From NCBI GenBank assembly GCA_023525715.1, contig CM042012.1, forward strand, positions 59,795,205 through 59,859,204: a DNA stretch of 64,000 bases. Reading direction: 5' to 3'. Below the pieces are notes generated by a model that ran no database searches, had not been told where the DNA came from, and was given only the letters and a program-made list of their open reading frames with translations. Numbering within the stretch: the stretch's first letter is position 1; each line of letters starts with the position of its first letter. Of the stretch, positions 10,801 to 22,385 are shown piece by piece. Both the position numbers and the translations under genes were made by a program. The stretch comes from Cichorium intybus (lineage: Eukaryota > Streptophyta > Magnoliopsida > Asterales > Asteraceae).

Positions 10801-11640
10801 CTAGACCTTGTTGCGTTCAAACTCATTTAACTCATCTTGCATTGCTTGGACCCAGTCAACATGATTAAGTGTAACCTTGACCGTTTTGGGTTCTATCTTT
10901 GAGATAAAAGAATTGAACATGCAAAATTCCATTTTTGAAAATAAAGCAGTTTGATTCACTTTTTGCTGAGCTCTTGTCAAAACACCAGCCGACGTTTCTC
11001 CGATTATCTGATATCGTGGATGATCTTTCGTCCATTTTAACATTGGAGGATAATTTGGGTCGTATTCTGGATTGAGTTCGGCGAAGATTTCTTCTGTTTC
11101 CGATTGAGTATCATCTCCATTATTTTCAACCTCATTCTCCCCCTGGAAGTTTGCATGAGATTCATTTTGAATAATACTTCGATGCTCCTCCTTGATGGTA
11201 GGAATGTTCTCTGCAACATGAGTTAGAATGCCACGTTGAGTTGGTTCCGAGCCCTCCCCTTGAACTGGTACAGAATGCTCCCCCTGAACTGGTTCGAAAT
11301 TCTCCCCCTCAACATGAGAATCGGAGGAGTCTTCCACAGTCTGAGAAGATTCAGGTACAGGTGCAGTCGGAGTCGGAATTGGAGCTGTTTCATCAGGAGT
11401 ATGGATGGATTCTTTTGAAGATGTAGAAGTGTTTCCTGGAGATCGTTCGGATTCATTGACTGCATGATCAACAATTTTGAGCAGCTCATCCCCTTAATTA
11501 TCTTTCCCTTTTGATTCAGCAGATTTTGTAGTTTCAGGCTCATCGAACATGTTCATGAATTCCTCGTATAAGTTCATAAGAGGAACTATAGTTAGATTCG
11601 ACTCAGGGAAAATTTCTTTTGAATGCTGTTCAGTATTCGG
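10801..11640 (-). pseudogene. SIRE-1 integrase-RT linker, broken frame
   Basis: A Glu/Gln/Pro/Ser-rich linker typical of SIRE polyproteins between integrase and RT. One frame (11337-10801) carries short repeats of EGENFEPVQGEHSVPVQGEG type, then MLKWTKDHPRYQIIGE and FISKIEPKTVKVTLNHVDWV just before RT. The upstream piece (11543-11223) is in another frame. The linker repeats are degenerate. There is no enzymatic domain. Confidence 0.75.
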
Positions 11641-11732
11641 AGCTCTTGATTTGTACATGTCATCGAAGGTGAGATAGTATGTTTCCTCAATCTTACGAGA
11701 TCGTTTGTTCAGAACACGATAGGCTTTGGAAG

Positions 11733-12677
11733 TTAAGGAATAACCCAGAAAGATCCCTTCACAAGCCTTTTCATCCCACTTGACTCGTTTCTCCTTAGAG
11801 TTGAAAATGAAGCACTTTGATCTGAAAACATGGAAGAATTTGACGTTCGGTTTTCTCTTGTTGAGAATTTCATAAGGAGTGTGTTCAAACCGCTTGTTGA
11901 TTGTTGAGCAATTATGAGTAAAGCATGCTGTTGCGATGGCATCAGCCCAGACAGCATGGTGCGAGCAGCTTCACATAGAGAGCGATTGCGTATTTCCACC
12001 ACCCCATTTTGTTGAGGAGTGTATGAAGCGGAAAAGTTATGGGAAATTCCTTTGCTGACAAGAAAATCATCTAGAACTTGACTCTTGAACTCTGTGCCAT
12101 TATCACTTCTAATCATCCGAACTTGCTTTCGGAGTAGTACCTACACTTGCTTGATAAAATTTATCATATTTTCAGCTGCCTCCGATTTTTGTTTAAGAAA
12201 GAAGACCCACATGAAACGAGAAAAATCATCTACCACAACCAAAATGTACTTGTTATGAGCTACACTTTCGATTGCAGATGGTCCACAAAGATCAATATGC
12301 AATAATTCCAGAGGTTCAATGATCTTTGTGTTGATTATTGTGGAGTGGCTCTTTCTGCTCTGTTTTCCGAGTTCGCAAGCTTCACATAGACGATCTTTAT
12401 TATACTTTAGTAGCAGCAATTCTCGCACCAGATCACCAAGTACGAGCTTGTTAATGTCTCTGAAGTTCATGTGAGACAAGCGTCTATGCCATAGCCAGCT
12501 ATCATCGTTTGCAGCTTTGGTGAGTAAACAGATGGCCGGTTTTCCTGCGATAGGCTTCATATTCAAAGGGAACATTTCACCCTTCCATTTTGACTTTAGA
12601 ACAATCTTCTTGGTCTTCTTTTCAATCAGTTTCGAACCATCTTCATCGAAGGATAAATTGAGCCCCGTCCCTACCAC
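11733..12677 (-). pseudogene. SIRE-1 integrase (HHCC zinc finger and DDE core)
   Basis: The domain would insert element DNA into the host genome. The upstream frame (12677-12141) has the GAG-pre-integrase segment LWHRRLSHMNF and CEACELGKQ (the HHCC zinc finger), then LLHIDLCGP with the first catalytic Asp and VVVDDFSRF. After a stop near 12141 the second piece (12116-11733) begins MIRSDNGTEF with the second Asp and has QQNGVVEIRNR, where the catalytic Glu is expected, followed by degenerate sequence. The internal stop and later frameshift make it non-functional. Confidence 0.85.
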
Positions 12678-12713
12678 TAATTGCGAAACACTGATTAGAT
12701 TGTGTTGAAGACC

Positions 12714-12930
12714 TTATACATATGCTACTTTACGAATTGAGAGTTTGCCATTAGTGATCATTCCAAAGCCTTTGATTTCTCCAGTTGCATTATCGCCATA
12801 GCGAATTTTTCCTCCATTTCGCAACGAACGATACTCTCGCAGTTCTTCCCCTCTCCCTGTCATGTGACGAACAACCGCTATCAATATACCATTCCGGATC
12901 ATACTGTTCGTCACGCATCACCTGCACAAT
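12714..12930 (-). pseudogene. SIRE-1 aspartic protease remnant
   Basis: The retropepsin that would cut the polyprotein. RHMTGRGEELREYRSL and GFGMITNGKLSIRKVAYV are the usual Copia protease motifs. The active-site Asp-Ser-Gly is encoded just upstream, near 12890, but in a different frame. A loss of about two bases between DSGCS and RHMTG separates it from the rest. A stop near 12716 divides it from integrase. Confidence 0.75.
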
Positions 12931-14607
12931 TTAGAGAGATTTAGGAACCCAAAACAATGTGGGTCCATGTGAGAATTTCTGGGAAACTGGAAAAATATTT
13001 GACTTGTCAACCCAAAATGATTTCTTCTTTGGGGTTTGATTTTTCTCATTTTCAAAACGAAATACTTTCATTTTGGTGGTTTGCCAAACTTCTTTAGCAA
13101 AGCGAGATTTTGGTAGAACAAAAGCATTTGATTTCGGAATTGGTGTTGAAAGATTTTCCAAATGTTTTGAAGATTTGATTGATGAAAAGGAGGGTTTGGA
13201 TCCTAGTTTAACATCCTTTTGAACTTTTGTGAATTTAGCTACCTTGAGAATTGGTTTTTGTTGGGGTTCTGGATAAAGTTTGGCTTTACCCTTTAAATCG
13301 TTAGTCTTAAGGACAGATTTGAAAGAGTTGGTTTTTGTCGACTTGGGTGTTTTGAGAGTTTCAATCGTATTCACAGAAGTATGAGATTTTTGAAAAGTCT
13401 GTTTTGATGGATGAGTTTGGTTGAGATTTCGGAATTTTTGTGATACCAACTTTTTGAGTAGAATTTGAATTAGGATTGAAATAATTTTTATCATTTACAT
13501 TTCTCCAAAATTGTTTTCGTTCCTTAAAATTCTTTTTGTATCGAGCATTCATCTGTCTCCTTTTTGCTATAAGCTCTTCGGGAGACTTATGAATACGAGA
13601 TACTGAGTTTGGGAGTTTTGTTGGTATGGATCTAAAAACACCAGAGGTAGAGTTCGGAATATGCTTTGTGCCACTTGTTCCTGGCTGCGAGAATGAATTT
13701 TTGCGATTCAGAGATCCTGATATGTACTTGCCTTGGGACTTCCATGTGGTCATTTTAGAAAGACCTTTTGTTTCGTCTGAGTTATCAATTGGTTCAGACC
13801 AAAAGAAAGCATCACAACCATCAGAATTATCGTTATCAACAAGGACTTTGAGTTCAGAAGTGTCTTTTGAGTTCAGTCCCTGTTTAAAAAAAACCTGATT
13901 TGGAACTGTTTTAATTTTTGGAAAAACAGTTGCTTGTTCAGTTAAGGCTTGTGATCCTTTGTTTTCCACAATTCTTGCGAAAGTGACTGAATTTTTAGAA
14001 ATGAGTTTTTTCTTAGACTCGGTATGATTATTCACAAAAACAGAACAATCAACCTCATCCTCAACAGATATCTCACTCATTTCGCTTTCATCAAAGTCGG
14101 AGACATTCTCAGTAACAAGAGCATCCTCGGAATTTAATTTTGTGCATAATGAGTGAAATTTCTTTAAGGTTGTAGTTTTAATTTGTTCTTTATCATTTTC
14201 AGACAAATATTCTTTGACCATGCTTTTGTGTTCTTTGGACTGGATGTAGTTTTCAATTTTGTCTAGTCCAATCCGATAGGCTTCCGACACATCGTCAGAT
14301 GAAACAATAGTTTCACATTTATAACATTCAGCATCGATTTCATCCTCTTTCAATTCAAGAAAGGGCAAAATCATTTTGTGCAAACCCCTGCCTATATCAC
14401 AATCAAGATGCAATTGAGTAATATTATTGTAAAGACGTTTCGCAATCAAGCAAAAAAAATTTCTCTGTTTAACAAGCAAAAAAAAATATCACTTTTGACA
14501 TAAATAATATCATCCCTAGCTCTAATTAAATCTGATTCCAACGTATCGATTCTCATTCGCCTCTCCTCATTCTTAAGCGATACCCTGCTCAGTTGATCAT
14601 TTAGGTT
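12931..14607 (-). pseudogene. SIRE-1 gag, C-terminal half
   Basis: Two overlapping minus-strand frames (14479-13361, 372 codons; 13494-12931, 187 codons) encode the Lys/Ser/Asn-rich region that follows the zinc knuckle in SIRE gag. Visible features are CYKCETIVSSDDVSEAYRIG, acidic segments with many Asp/Glu, and a basic tail ending FWVPKSL before a stop. It joins the N-terminal half (22386-23873) across the nested Copia. The junction is the duplicated AGAAT. A frameshift near 13450 breaks it. Confidence 0.75.
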
Positions 14608-14612
14608 AGAAT
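14608..14612 (+). other. Target-site duplication, left copy
   Basis: AGAAT directly before the nested Copia, identical to 22381-22385. This proves that the two gag halves of SIRE-1 were contiguous before insertion. Confidence 0.95.
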
Positions 14613-15383
14613 TGTTAGATTAGGTGTCTAAGCCATGACTAATAATTAGTATTTACCTAATTAATAGAAGCACAGTCCATTTGGGTTGCCCTTATGGCTG
14701 GAGGTTTGGTAGAAAATTCGGTAGAGAGAAAGGTTGATTTATTATGGGATTAATAAATCAACAGGAATTAAATATATGGTTTATTAATATATTAAAGTGA
14801 TAATATATTAATTAGAAACTATATTAATTAATTAGGAATTAATCCAGAATTAATTGGATTTAATTTGGGGATTAAATTAATTAATTAAAGGTGCAGAGAC
14901 TAAAACTGTAATTATTCAATAGTTGAGTAAGTGGCAGTGTGACAGTGACCAGTGGATTTCGAAATATATATATGGATATATATTAATTTCGAAATTGATA
15001 TATAGATAAAAAGGAATTTGAATTATAAGATAAAAGGTTTATCTTATTTGAATTCAAAAGGTTTATCTCTAAGGTTTATCAACTGGCCATTTGGAAACTA
15101 TAAATAAGGGTTCCCAGGCATCATTAAATTTCGCCAACTTCACATAGCTCTCTCTGGATTTCGATTTCATATACCTCTGGTTTGGGTGTGACTTTCATTT
15201 GAGGCAGGATAATTTTGCTGCTCAGCTTCCAAGAAATAAAGGTTGGTTTTTCTGTTTTGATCTTTAGTTTCTTTTTCTGGCCTCTAGGTTTTTGTTATAT
15301 GTTCAATTAGAAGAAAACATAGATCCTTATAGGTTGCATGTGAACTTAGGTTATTTAGTTCATGGATTGCTTAAAACCTTTCA
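14613..15383 (+). repeat. Nested Copia 5' LTR (771 bp)
   Basis: Starts TGTTAGATTAGG and ends AAACCTTTCA. It contains a possible TATA element (CTATAAATAAGG near 15100) that would start the genomic transcript. The segment at 14758-14880 is very AT-rich with repeated TTAATTAATT words. Confidence 0.95.
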
Positions 15384-15384
15384 G

Positions 15385-15397
15385 TGGTATCAGAGCC
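15385..15397 (+). other. Nested Copia primer-binding site (tRNA-iMet)
   Basis: TGGTATCAGAGCC, one base after the LTR, complements the initiator tRNA-Met 3' end. Confidence 0.95.
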
Positions 15398-16740
15398 TGT
15401 TTTGTTTTCTTGTTGAATTGCTATAACTGTTTTAGGGTTTAAAGCATATAAACCCTAACATATATGAAAATCGATTTTAAGGATTAGGGTTTTGGAAACC
15501 TTAATCCCCCCCCCTTGCTAAATTGCGAAATTTGTAATTAGGGTTTTAGAAGGTTTTCTATTTTTGGTAACTTTATTTGTTAATTAAATGGATAACCTTA
15601 AACCCCATTATTTGAATTCGATTTTTAGGGGGTTTAGGATAGGTTTTAATTAATTTAATTAATTTGGATAAACCTATCTTCATTTGAATTAATTTAATTA
15701 ATTGTTAATTAAAAGATAATTCAAAAGGGATTTAATTAATTTTAAATTGGCGAAATTAATGGAATAAATCCAGAAAATTATTTTAAAATGTTTAAAATAT
15801 TTAGATTTAATTAATTTAATTAATTGGTAATTAAAATTGATTAAATCGAAATTTAAGGTTTAATTTAATTCAAAATTTAATTGTTAAATTTGGTAAAATT
15901 AAAAGATAAACCTTGAATATTTTAAAGGGTTTTAAAATACATCTTATATATGTTATTAAAAGTTAATATTATATATATGAGATAAATTTGGTTAGTCAAA
16001 TCAATAGTAGGCCTCATTCACGAAGCTGGTCTATAAAGTGGGTATAAGGAGACTGCCTATAAAATGGTAGTCTAATGGGTGAACACTCTCACCCACCGCT
16101 CGCCTGATTAGTGGAGGGTCGTTAGCCGAACGGGTTTGACAGAACCACTAAATCATTAAAAGTATAATGATCAAAGTACTAGAACCTTTACACAAAATCC
16201 CAATCTAGTTACTTTAGGAAAAATGTGAATTTGATGCTACCCTATGAAATTGCACATTGCACTTTATGAAACGTTGGTGGAGCGTGTGTGGTTTACCGGC
16301 ACACCAATGTGGGTTCATAAAGAGTGGCAATGGGTGTCTCGGGTGTTATCATTGTTGATGGAGCGTGTGTGGTTTACCGGCACATCAATTTGAGATGATA
16401 ATGGATCCCGAGAGCACCAAGCTAATTTGCATGGTTATTCACACCCGGTTTGTGATCCTCGGCATCCCAGTCACAAACGGTGGGGCATATCCGAGATTAA
16501 ACATGCTATTGAACAGTTCAATAAATCTCATAAGAAACTAGGAATTCCATTTATAATAAGATTATTTTTCCGCGGTGGAATCGGCTGAATCGTCATTCGC
16601 CTACCTTTATAAAATTTGCTTATAGATTACGGCATCCCTCTTCTATGATGCAAATTGTTATAGTTGGATCCTAGCCTTATTTTATATTGGGTTATTATAA
16701 GGACCGACAAGTATCTAATTAAACTTACCTTCTTTTATAG
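15398..16740 (+). other. Nested Copia untranslated leader
   Basis: A 1.34-kb leader with no useful ORF, AT-rich at 15480-15990. Two direct copies of a 32-base block around GGAGCGTGTGTGGTTTACCG occur at about 16273 and 16357, about 84 bases apart. The gag-pol ATG follows at 16741. Confidence 0.8.
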
Positions 16741-19700
16741 ATGTCTTCTGCTGATCAATCCGCTCCCCAATCAAACTCCTGTGTTCCCTCAATCCTCTCA
16801 CTGTGTTCCAAGGTTCAATTGAACGGGACAAACTACAATGACTGGATTAGAAACATCAAGATGGCTCTGAGGTATGAGAACAAAGAGTATGTTCTCAAGA
16901 CCGAGCTTGTCGATGTCGACCCCGAAACTGCTACTCCCGAGGAAATTGCCTCGTACCAAAAACATTCTGATGATGCGACCAAAGTGGCCTGCATCATGAT
17001 TGCCACAATGAACCCCGAATTGCAGAGAATATATGAAGACTACTGGCCCTATGAGATGCACCGTGAGCTTGCGGAAAAGTTCCGTAAGCAAGAGCGCATC
17101 GAAAGGTGCGAAGTGGTCAAGGACTTCACGAACAGCAAACCTAAAGATGGAGAGTCCATCTGTGCCCATGTGCAAAGAATGCAAGGTTACGTGGAGCGGC
17201 TTAGAAAGCTTGCGATGCCTGTACCGGAGGAGTTGGCCGTTGACATAGTGCTTAACTCCCTACCGAGTTCTTATGACCAGTTCAGGCTGGCTTATCATTT
17301 GAACAACAATCAGGCTAACCTGACTGAGTTGCATCGCATGCTTCGAGTTGCTGAAGACGGGATAAAGGGTAAAAGTGTACCCTCAGTTAATCAGCCCGTC
17401 CTAGCCATTGGAAGTGGCAAAGGAAAGAAAAGGAAGGGCCCTCCTAAGCAAAATTGGAGGGAAAAGGTTCAGGTCGGGTCATCCAGTAATGGCTCGAGAA
17501 CCAAGACTTCCCATATTCCTTGTGTGGCCAACCCCGATGAAGCCAACTGTTTTTACTGCAAAGAGAAGGGCCATTGGAAGAGAAGCTGCCCCAAATACTT
17601 GCAGGATGTCAAGGATGGGAAAGTAAAGCCATCGACAGCAGGTATATACACTATCTCTAAAAACTCACCATCTTCTAAATCTTGGGTCCTTGATACAGGA
17701 TGTGGTTTTCACATTTGTTCTGATATACAGGGCCTAAAGGAAAGCAGGGAGGTGGAGCACGGTAGACTGAACTTGCTCATGGGCAATAGGAGATCATCCC
17801 CTGTTACCAAGATTGGAGTTTATAGTTTAGTGCTTAGTAGTGAAGTTTGTATAGATTTATTAGATTGTTGCTATTCGCCAGAAATGGCAAGAAATATTAT
17901 TTCATTTCACGCATTATTCAGACAAGGATTTCATTTTTCTTTTGATAATAATATTGGATCTATTTCTGTTTTCAAAAATGGTATTTTGAATTTTACTGCT
18001 TATCCTTGTGATGGTGTGTATGAAACTGTGAAATGTGTTGACAATCTAGGACAAAGTGTAAATTATATTGATTCTACTAGTGATGTGGAAAAGGCATGTC
18101 TGTGGCATAGTCGGCTCGGGCACATCAGCAAGAAACGCATCGCCCAACTCCAAAAGGATGGAGTGTTGGAATCATTCGACCTCAAGTCGGATGATGTATG
18201 CGAATCTTGTCTGTTGGGCAAGATGACTAAATCACCTTTCAAAGGGTCTTTTGAAAGAGGTGAGGGTCTATTGGACATTATTCACACGGATGTGTGTGGT
18301 CCATTCAGATCAACCACAAAGGATGGCACGCGGTTCTACGTGACTTTTACCGACGATTTTAGTAGATACGGTTACATCTACTTGATCAAGCACAAGTCGG
18401 ACACCTTTGAAAAGTTCAAAGAGTTTAAGAACGAAGTAGAAAATCAATTAGGCAGGAAGATAAAGATGCTCAGATCCGACAGAGGCGGAGAGTATCTAAG
18501 TATCGAGTTCCTAGACTATCTAAAGGAATGCGGAATAGTTTTGCAGTTGACACCTCCTAGGACACCACAGTTGAACGGTGTTGCAGAGAGGCGCAACCGA
18601 ACCCTGTTGGACATGGTTCGTTCCATGATGAGTCGAGCTTCACTTCCCATTCACTTCTGGGGGTATGCCTTAGAGACTGCCGCCCATATCCTCAATCTTG
18701 TCCCAACTAAGAAGGTTGCGAAAACACCTCATGAGATGTGGACGGGGAAAGCTCCCTCGTTGGCACATATCAAGGTCTGGGGTTGTGAGGCTTTCGTTAG
18801 ACGAGAGACTCAAGACAAACTCGCAGACAGAAGCGAAAGGTGTTTTTTCATTGGTTATCCCAAACAGTCCTTTGGATATCTATTCTACAGACCGAGCGAG
18901 GACGTGGTCTTTGTAGCTAGACGAGCGGTCTTTCGAGAGAGAGAGCTCGTATTCAAAGAGGACAGTGGGAGTACCATTGATCTGGAAGAAATTCAAGAGT
19001 CATCAGATGACGCAACCTTAGGAGAAACTAGCAACCAACATGAGGAAGAAGTTCCTGTTGGTCCGACAGATGTATCCTTACCTCTTAGGCGTTCTGGTAG
19101 GGTTAGCATGCCACCCGAGTTTTATGGGTTCCATATAACTTCGGATGGGGACACGTTTGTCAGTGATAGGACACTAATAAATTTGGATGAACCAGCTAAC
19201 TACCAGGAAGCAGTGGCGGGCCCTGAGTCTGCCAAGTGGAAAGAGGCCATGGATAGCGAGATCAAGTCCATGTATGACAATCAAGTTTGGAACTTGGTTG
19301 ACAATGTACCGGGTCGAAAGACAGTTGGGTGCAAATGGATCTTCAAGAAGAAGACCGATATGGACAGAAAGGTACACACTTTCAAGGCAAGACTGGTTGC
19401 GAAGGGCTTTACTCAAACCCCAGGGGTTGATTATGACGAGACCTTCTCACCAGTAGCCAAGATAAAGTCTATTAGGATTATGCTGGCCATAGCTGCATTT
19501 CATGACTATGAAATTTGGCAGATGGACGTCAAAACCGCTTTCCTTAATGGGAAGTTGACTGAGGATGTTTACATGAATCAGCCAGAGGGTTTTGTCGATG
19601 CAAAGTATCCTAATAAGGTGTGTAAGCTTGAGAGATCAATCTACGGATTGAAGCAAGCTTCTCGCAGCTGGAATCTTTGTTTCCATGAGAAAGTCAAAGA

Positions 19701-20559
19701 GTTTGGCTTCTCTAGGAGCGAGGATGAGTCCTGCGTATATGTCAAGGCTAGTGGGAGTATAGTCACCTTTCTGGTGCTGTATGTCGATGACATACTGCTC
19801 ATGGGAAACGATATTCCAACCTTGCAAGATGTCAAGGCTTGGCTTGGGAAATGTTTCGCCATGAAGGACCTAGGAGAGGCTGCCTATATTCTTGGGATTA
19901 GAATATTGAGAGATAGGAAGAAAAGACTAATTGGACTTAGTCAGGGTACATACTTGGAAAAGGTACTAAAGAGGTTTAGTATGGAAAATTCCAAGAAGGG
20001 AGAGCTACCTATCCAAAGTAATGCGAAGCTGAGTAAGACTCAAAGTCCGAGTACAGACGAGGAAATAGCTGAGATGAGTCGAGTACCATACGCTCCGGCT
20101 GTGGGATCGATCATGTACGCTATGACGTGTACTCGCCCTGACGTGGCTTTTGCCTTGAGCATGGTTAGTCGGTACCAGGGTAACCCTGGAAGGGCGCATT
20201 GGATAGCTGTGAAAAATATACTCAAGTATCTACGAAGGACAAAGAACATGGTGTTAGTCCTCGGTGGCAGTGATACCTTGAGAATTGAAGGATATACAGA
20301 TGCCAGCTTTCAGACGGATAGAGACAGTGGTCGGTCTCAGTCGGGCTGGGTATTCCTTTTGAACGGTGGAGCAGTGACTTGGAAAAGTTCCAAGCAAGAA
20401 ACAGTGGCTGATTCTACGTGCGAATCAGAGTACATAGCAGCAAGTGAAGCGTCAAAGGAAGCGGCTTGGCTGAAGAACTTTATCGGTGACCTTGGGGTAG
20501 TCCCGAGTATTCAGAACCCTTGGAACTGTTCTGCGATAACGAAGGTGCGGTCGCCTTGA
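16741..20559 (+). CDS. Copia gag-pol polyprotein, frameshifted in RNase H
   Basis: A 1272-codon frame. Gag occupies about residues 1-265. The zinc knuckle is C270, C273, H278 and C283. The protease site is D318 in LDTGC, an unusual Cys where Copia elements normally have Ala or Cys after DSG/DTG. The integrase zinc finger is H456, H461, C487 and C490, and the integrase triad is D517, D580 and E616. The RT catalytic pair is D1016/D1017 in YVDDILLMG. RNase H begins with D1187. Gag packages the RNA, protease cuts the chain, RT/RNase H make DNA and integrase inserts it. The last residues after SIQNP are out of frame because one base is missing near 20519, so about 80 RNase H residues are lost. I chose the start at 16741 because it is the first Met of a long frame and opens a gag-like sequence. 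Confidence 0.95.
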   Translation: MSSADQSAPQSNSCVPSILSLCSKVQLNGTNYNDWIRNIKMALRYENKEYVLKTELVDVDPETATPEEIASYQKHSDDATKVACIMIATMNPELQRIYEDYWPYEMHRELAEKFRKQERIERCEVVKDFTNSKPKDGESICAHVQRMQGYVERLRKLAMPVPEELAVDIVLNSLPSSYDQFRLAYHLNNNQANLTELHRMLRVAEDGIKGKSVPSVNQPVLAIGSGKGKKRKGPPKQNWREKVQVGSSSNGSRTKTSHIPCVANPDEANCFYCKEKGHWKRSCPKYLQDVKDGKVKPSTAGIYTISKNSPSSKSWVLDTGCGFHICSDIQGLKESREVEHGRLNLLMGNRRSSPVTKIGVYSLVLSSEVCIDLLDCCYSPEMARNIISFHALFRQGFHFSFDNNIGSISVFKNGILNFTAYPCDGVYETVKCVDNLGQSVNYIDSTSDVEKACLWHSRLGHISKKRIAQLQKDGVLESFDLKSDDVCESCLLGKMTKSPFKGSFERGEGLLDIIHTDVCGPFRSTTKDGTRFYVTFTDDFSRYGYIYLIKHKSDTFEKFKEFKNEVENQLGRKIKMLRSDRGGEYLSIEFLDYLKECGIVLQLTPPRTPQLNGVAERRNRTLLDMVRSMMSRASLPIHFWGYALETAAHILNLVPTKKVAKTPHEMWTGKAPSLAHIKVWGCEAFVRRETQDKLADRSERCFFIGYPKQSFGYLFYRPSEDVVFVARRAVFRERELVFKEDSGSTIDLEEIQESSDDATLGETSNQHEEEVPVGPTDVSLPLRRSGRVSMPPEFYGFHITSDGDTFVSDRTLINLDEPANYQEAVAGPESAKWKEAMDSEIKSMYDNQVWNLVDNVPGRKTVGCKWIFKKKTDMDRKVHTFKARLVAKGFTQTPGVDYDETFSPVAKIKSIRIMLAIAAFHDYEIWQMDVKTAFLNGKLTEDVYMNQPEGFVDAKYPNKVCKLERSIYGLKQASRSWNLCFHEKVKEFGFSRSEDESCVYVKASGSIVTFLVLYVDDILLMGNDIPTLQDVKAWLGKCFAMKDLGEAAYILGIRILRDRKKRLIGLSQGTYLEKVLKRFSMENSKKGELPIQSNAKLSKTQSPSTDEEIAEMSRVPYAPAVGSIMYAMTCTRPDVAFALSMVSRYQGNPGRAHWIAVKNILKYLRRTKNMVLVLGGSDTLRIEGYTDASFQTDRDSGRSQSGWVFLLNGGAVTWKSSKQETVADSTCESEYIAASEASKEAAWLKNFIGDLGVVPSIQNPWNCSAITKVRSP

Positions 20560-20771
20560 CAAAGGAACCGCGAGACCATGGAAAGTCCAGGCATATCGAC
20601 AGAAAGTACCACTACATCAGACATAGGGTAGAAGAAGGTCACCTCCTTGTAAAGAGGGTATCATCGGAAGATAATCCTGCAGATCCCTTGACAAAGGCTC
20701 TGAGTAGGATTAAGCATAATCAGCATGCTAGGAGCATAGGATTAAGAGATGATATAAGTTTTAGTAATTAG
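20520..20771 (+). pseudogene. C-terminal RNase H tail of the nested Copia, shifted frame
   Basis: The 83 codons beginning MELFCDNEGAVALTKEPRDH carry the last RNase H motifs: CDNEGA, SRHIDRKYHYIRHRVEEG and NPADPLTKALSRIKHNQH. It overlaps the end of the main frame and continues it in the next frame. This is direct evidence of a single-base loss rather than a natural protein end. The shift is unlikely to be programmed because it lies at the end of pol. Confidence 0.9.
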
Positions 20772-21597
20772 ATAGGTTTCGAAACTTGTAACAATGTATT
20801 GTATTTGACTCTTGTGATTTAATAATAGAGATTTATTATGGTTTACTACTCTTGTCAATACTTTATCATTGTGTTTCATTTTTGCATGTTTTACTTCCTG
20901 AATAATTGGATTATTCAAATATCCACAGTCAATTACACTTTAAGGGAGTAAGTGTGAAGTAAGACTGTCATGAATTGGTAATAGATTGTCTAAGGAGTTA
21001 GACATTGCAATTGGATTGCTGAACCATTCGTGAGTACTTGGAAATGGAGATTTGAGTATTGGATAAACCCGCGCTCAATGGATTGCTTCATGGATTGTAT
21101 CACGAGCAATATTGAGACGATAATATCTTTTGATCTTTAAGCTAAAACATATGAGTTATGATTTATTAGACGGTTGTTCATTGATAATACGAAAACGCAT
21201 CGGTAACTCGGTGTTATAAAACGTATTGTTGTGAGTAATTTGTTTGGTAAAAGACATAAGTATATGAGTCGAAGTTTATTCGTCCCTTGACCCTGACGGG
21301 GAACAGATATCTGTAGGCCTCTCGATGATTTTGAAGTTGACTAAAATGGTTGGCCAACCGGGACTAAATTGGTAGTCTAAGAGTCATATGCAAATCGGAA
21401 ATCGAGGAACAGTGATTCAGACCAGATTGATTTTATCCATGTCTTGAGTCTGAAAAATATCTTGTTGGACGGAGGATCATCTGATCACTTATCTATGGAC
21501 AGGACTGATTAGATCAGAGTTTGGCATTGGTTTCTAGGAAGCTACAAGTGCTGGTTAATTAGAGGCTAAATTGGTAATTATAGTCATAGACTTATCC
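20772..21597 (+). other. Nested Copia 3' untranslated region
   Basis: About 0.8 kb between the pol stop and the polypurine tract. No ORF or recognised motif. Confidence 0.8.
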
Positions 21598-21608
21598 AAG
21601 TGGGAGAC
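21598..21608 (+). other. Nested Copia polypurine tract
   Basis: AAGTGGGAGAC, directly before the 3' LTR. Confidence 0.9.
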
Positions 21609-22380
21609 TGTTGGATTAGGTGTCTAAGCCATGACTAATAATTAGTATTTACCTAATTAATAGAAGCACAGTCCATTTGGGTTGCCCTCATGGCTGGAGG
21701 TTTGGTAGAAAATTCGGTAGAGAGAAAGGTTGATTTATTATGGGATTAATAAATCAACAGGAATTAAATATATGGTTTATTAATATATTAAAGTGATAAT
21801 ATATTAATTAGAAACTATATTAATTAATTAGGAATTAATCCAGAATTAATTGGATTTAATTTGGGGATTAAATTAATTAATTAAAGGTGCAGGGACTAAA
21901 ACTGTAATTATTCAATAGTTGAGTAAGTGGCAGTGTGACAGTGACCAGTGGATTTCGAAATATATATATGGATATATATTAATTTCGAAATTGATATATA
22001 GATAAAAAGGAATTTGAATTATAAGATAAAAGGTTTATCTTATTTGAATTCAAAAAGGTTTATCTCTAAGGTTTATCAACTGGCCATTTGGAAACTATAA
22101 ATAAGGGTTCCTAGGCATCATTAAATTTCGCCAACTTCACATAGCTCTCTCTGGATTTCGATTTCATATACCTCTGGTTTGGGTGTGACTTTCATTTGAG
22201 GCAGGATAATTTTGCTGCTCAGCTTCCAAGAAATAAAGGTTGGTTTTTCTGTTTTGATCTTTAGTTTCTTTTTCTGGCCTCTAGGTTTTTGTTATATGTT
22301 CAATTAGAAGAAAACATAGATCCTTATAGGTTGCATGTGAACTTAGGTTATTTAGTTCATGGATTGCTTAAAACCTTTCA
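21609..22380 (+). repeat. Nested Copia 3' LTR (772 bp)
   Basis: Starts TGTTGGATTAGG and ends AAACCTTTCA. It is nearly identical to the 5' LTR, with one A added in an A run near 22055. Confidence 0.95.
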
Positions 22381-22385
22381 AGAAT
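22381..22385 (+). other. Target-site duplication, right copy
   Basis: AGAAT, identical to 14608-14612. Confidence 0.95.

Larger units (their letters stand above)
14613..22380 (+). mobile_element. Nearly intact TNT1-like Copia nested in SIRE-1 gag
   Basis: A complete 7768-bp element with LTRs at 14613-15383 and 21609-22380, both TG...CA. I count about four substitutions and one indel between them by eye, about 0.5 percent, so it is young. It has a tRNA-iMet primer site, a gag-pol frame of 1272 codons plus an 83-codon tail in a shifted frame, a purine tract and a 5-bp target duplication. It is TNT1-like. I do not assign a named plant Copia lineage with confidence. Only one frameshift, in RNase H, separates it from an uninterrupted polyprotein. 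Confidence 0.95.
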
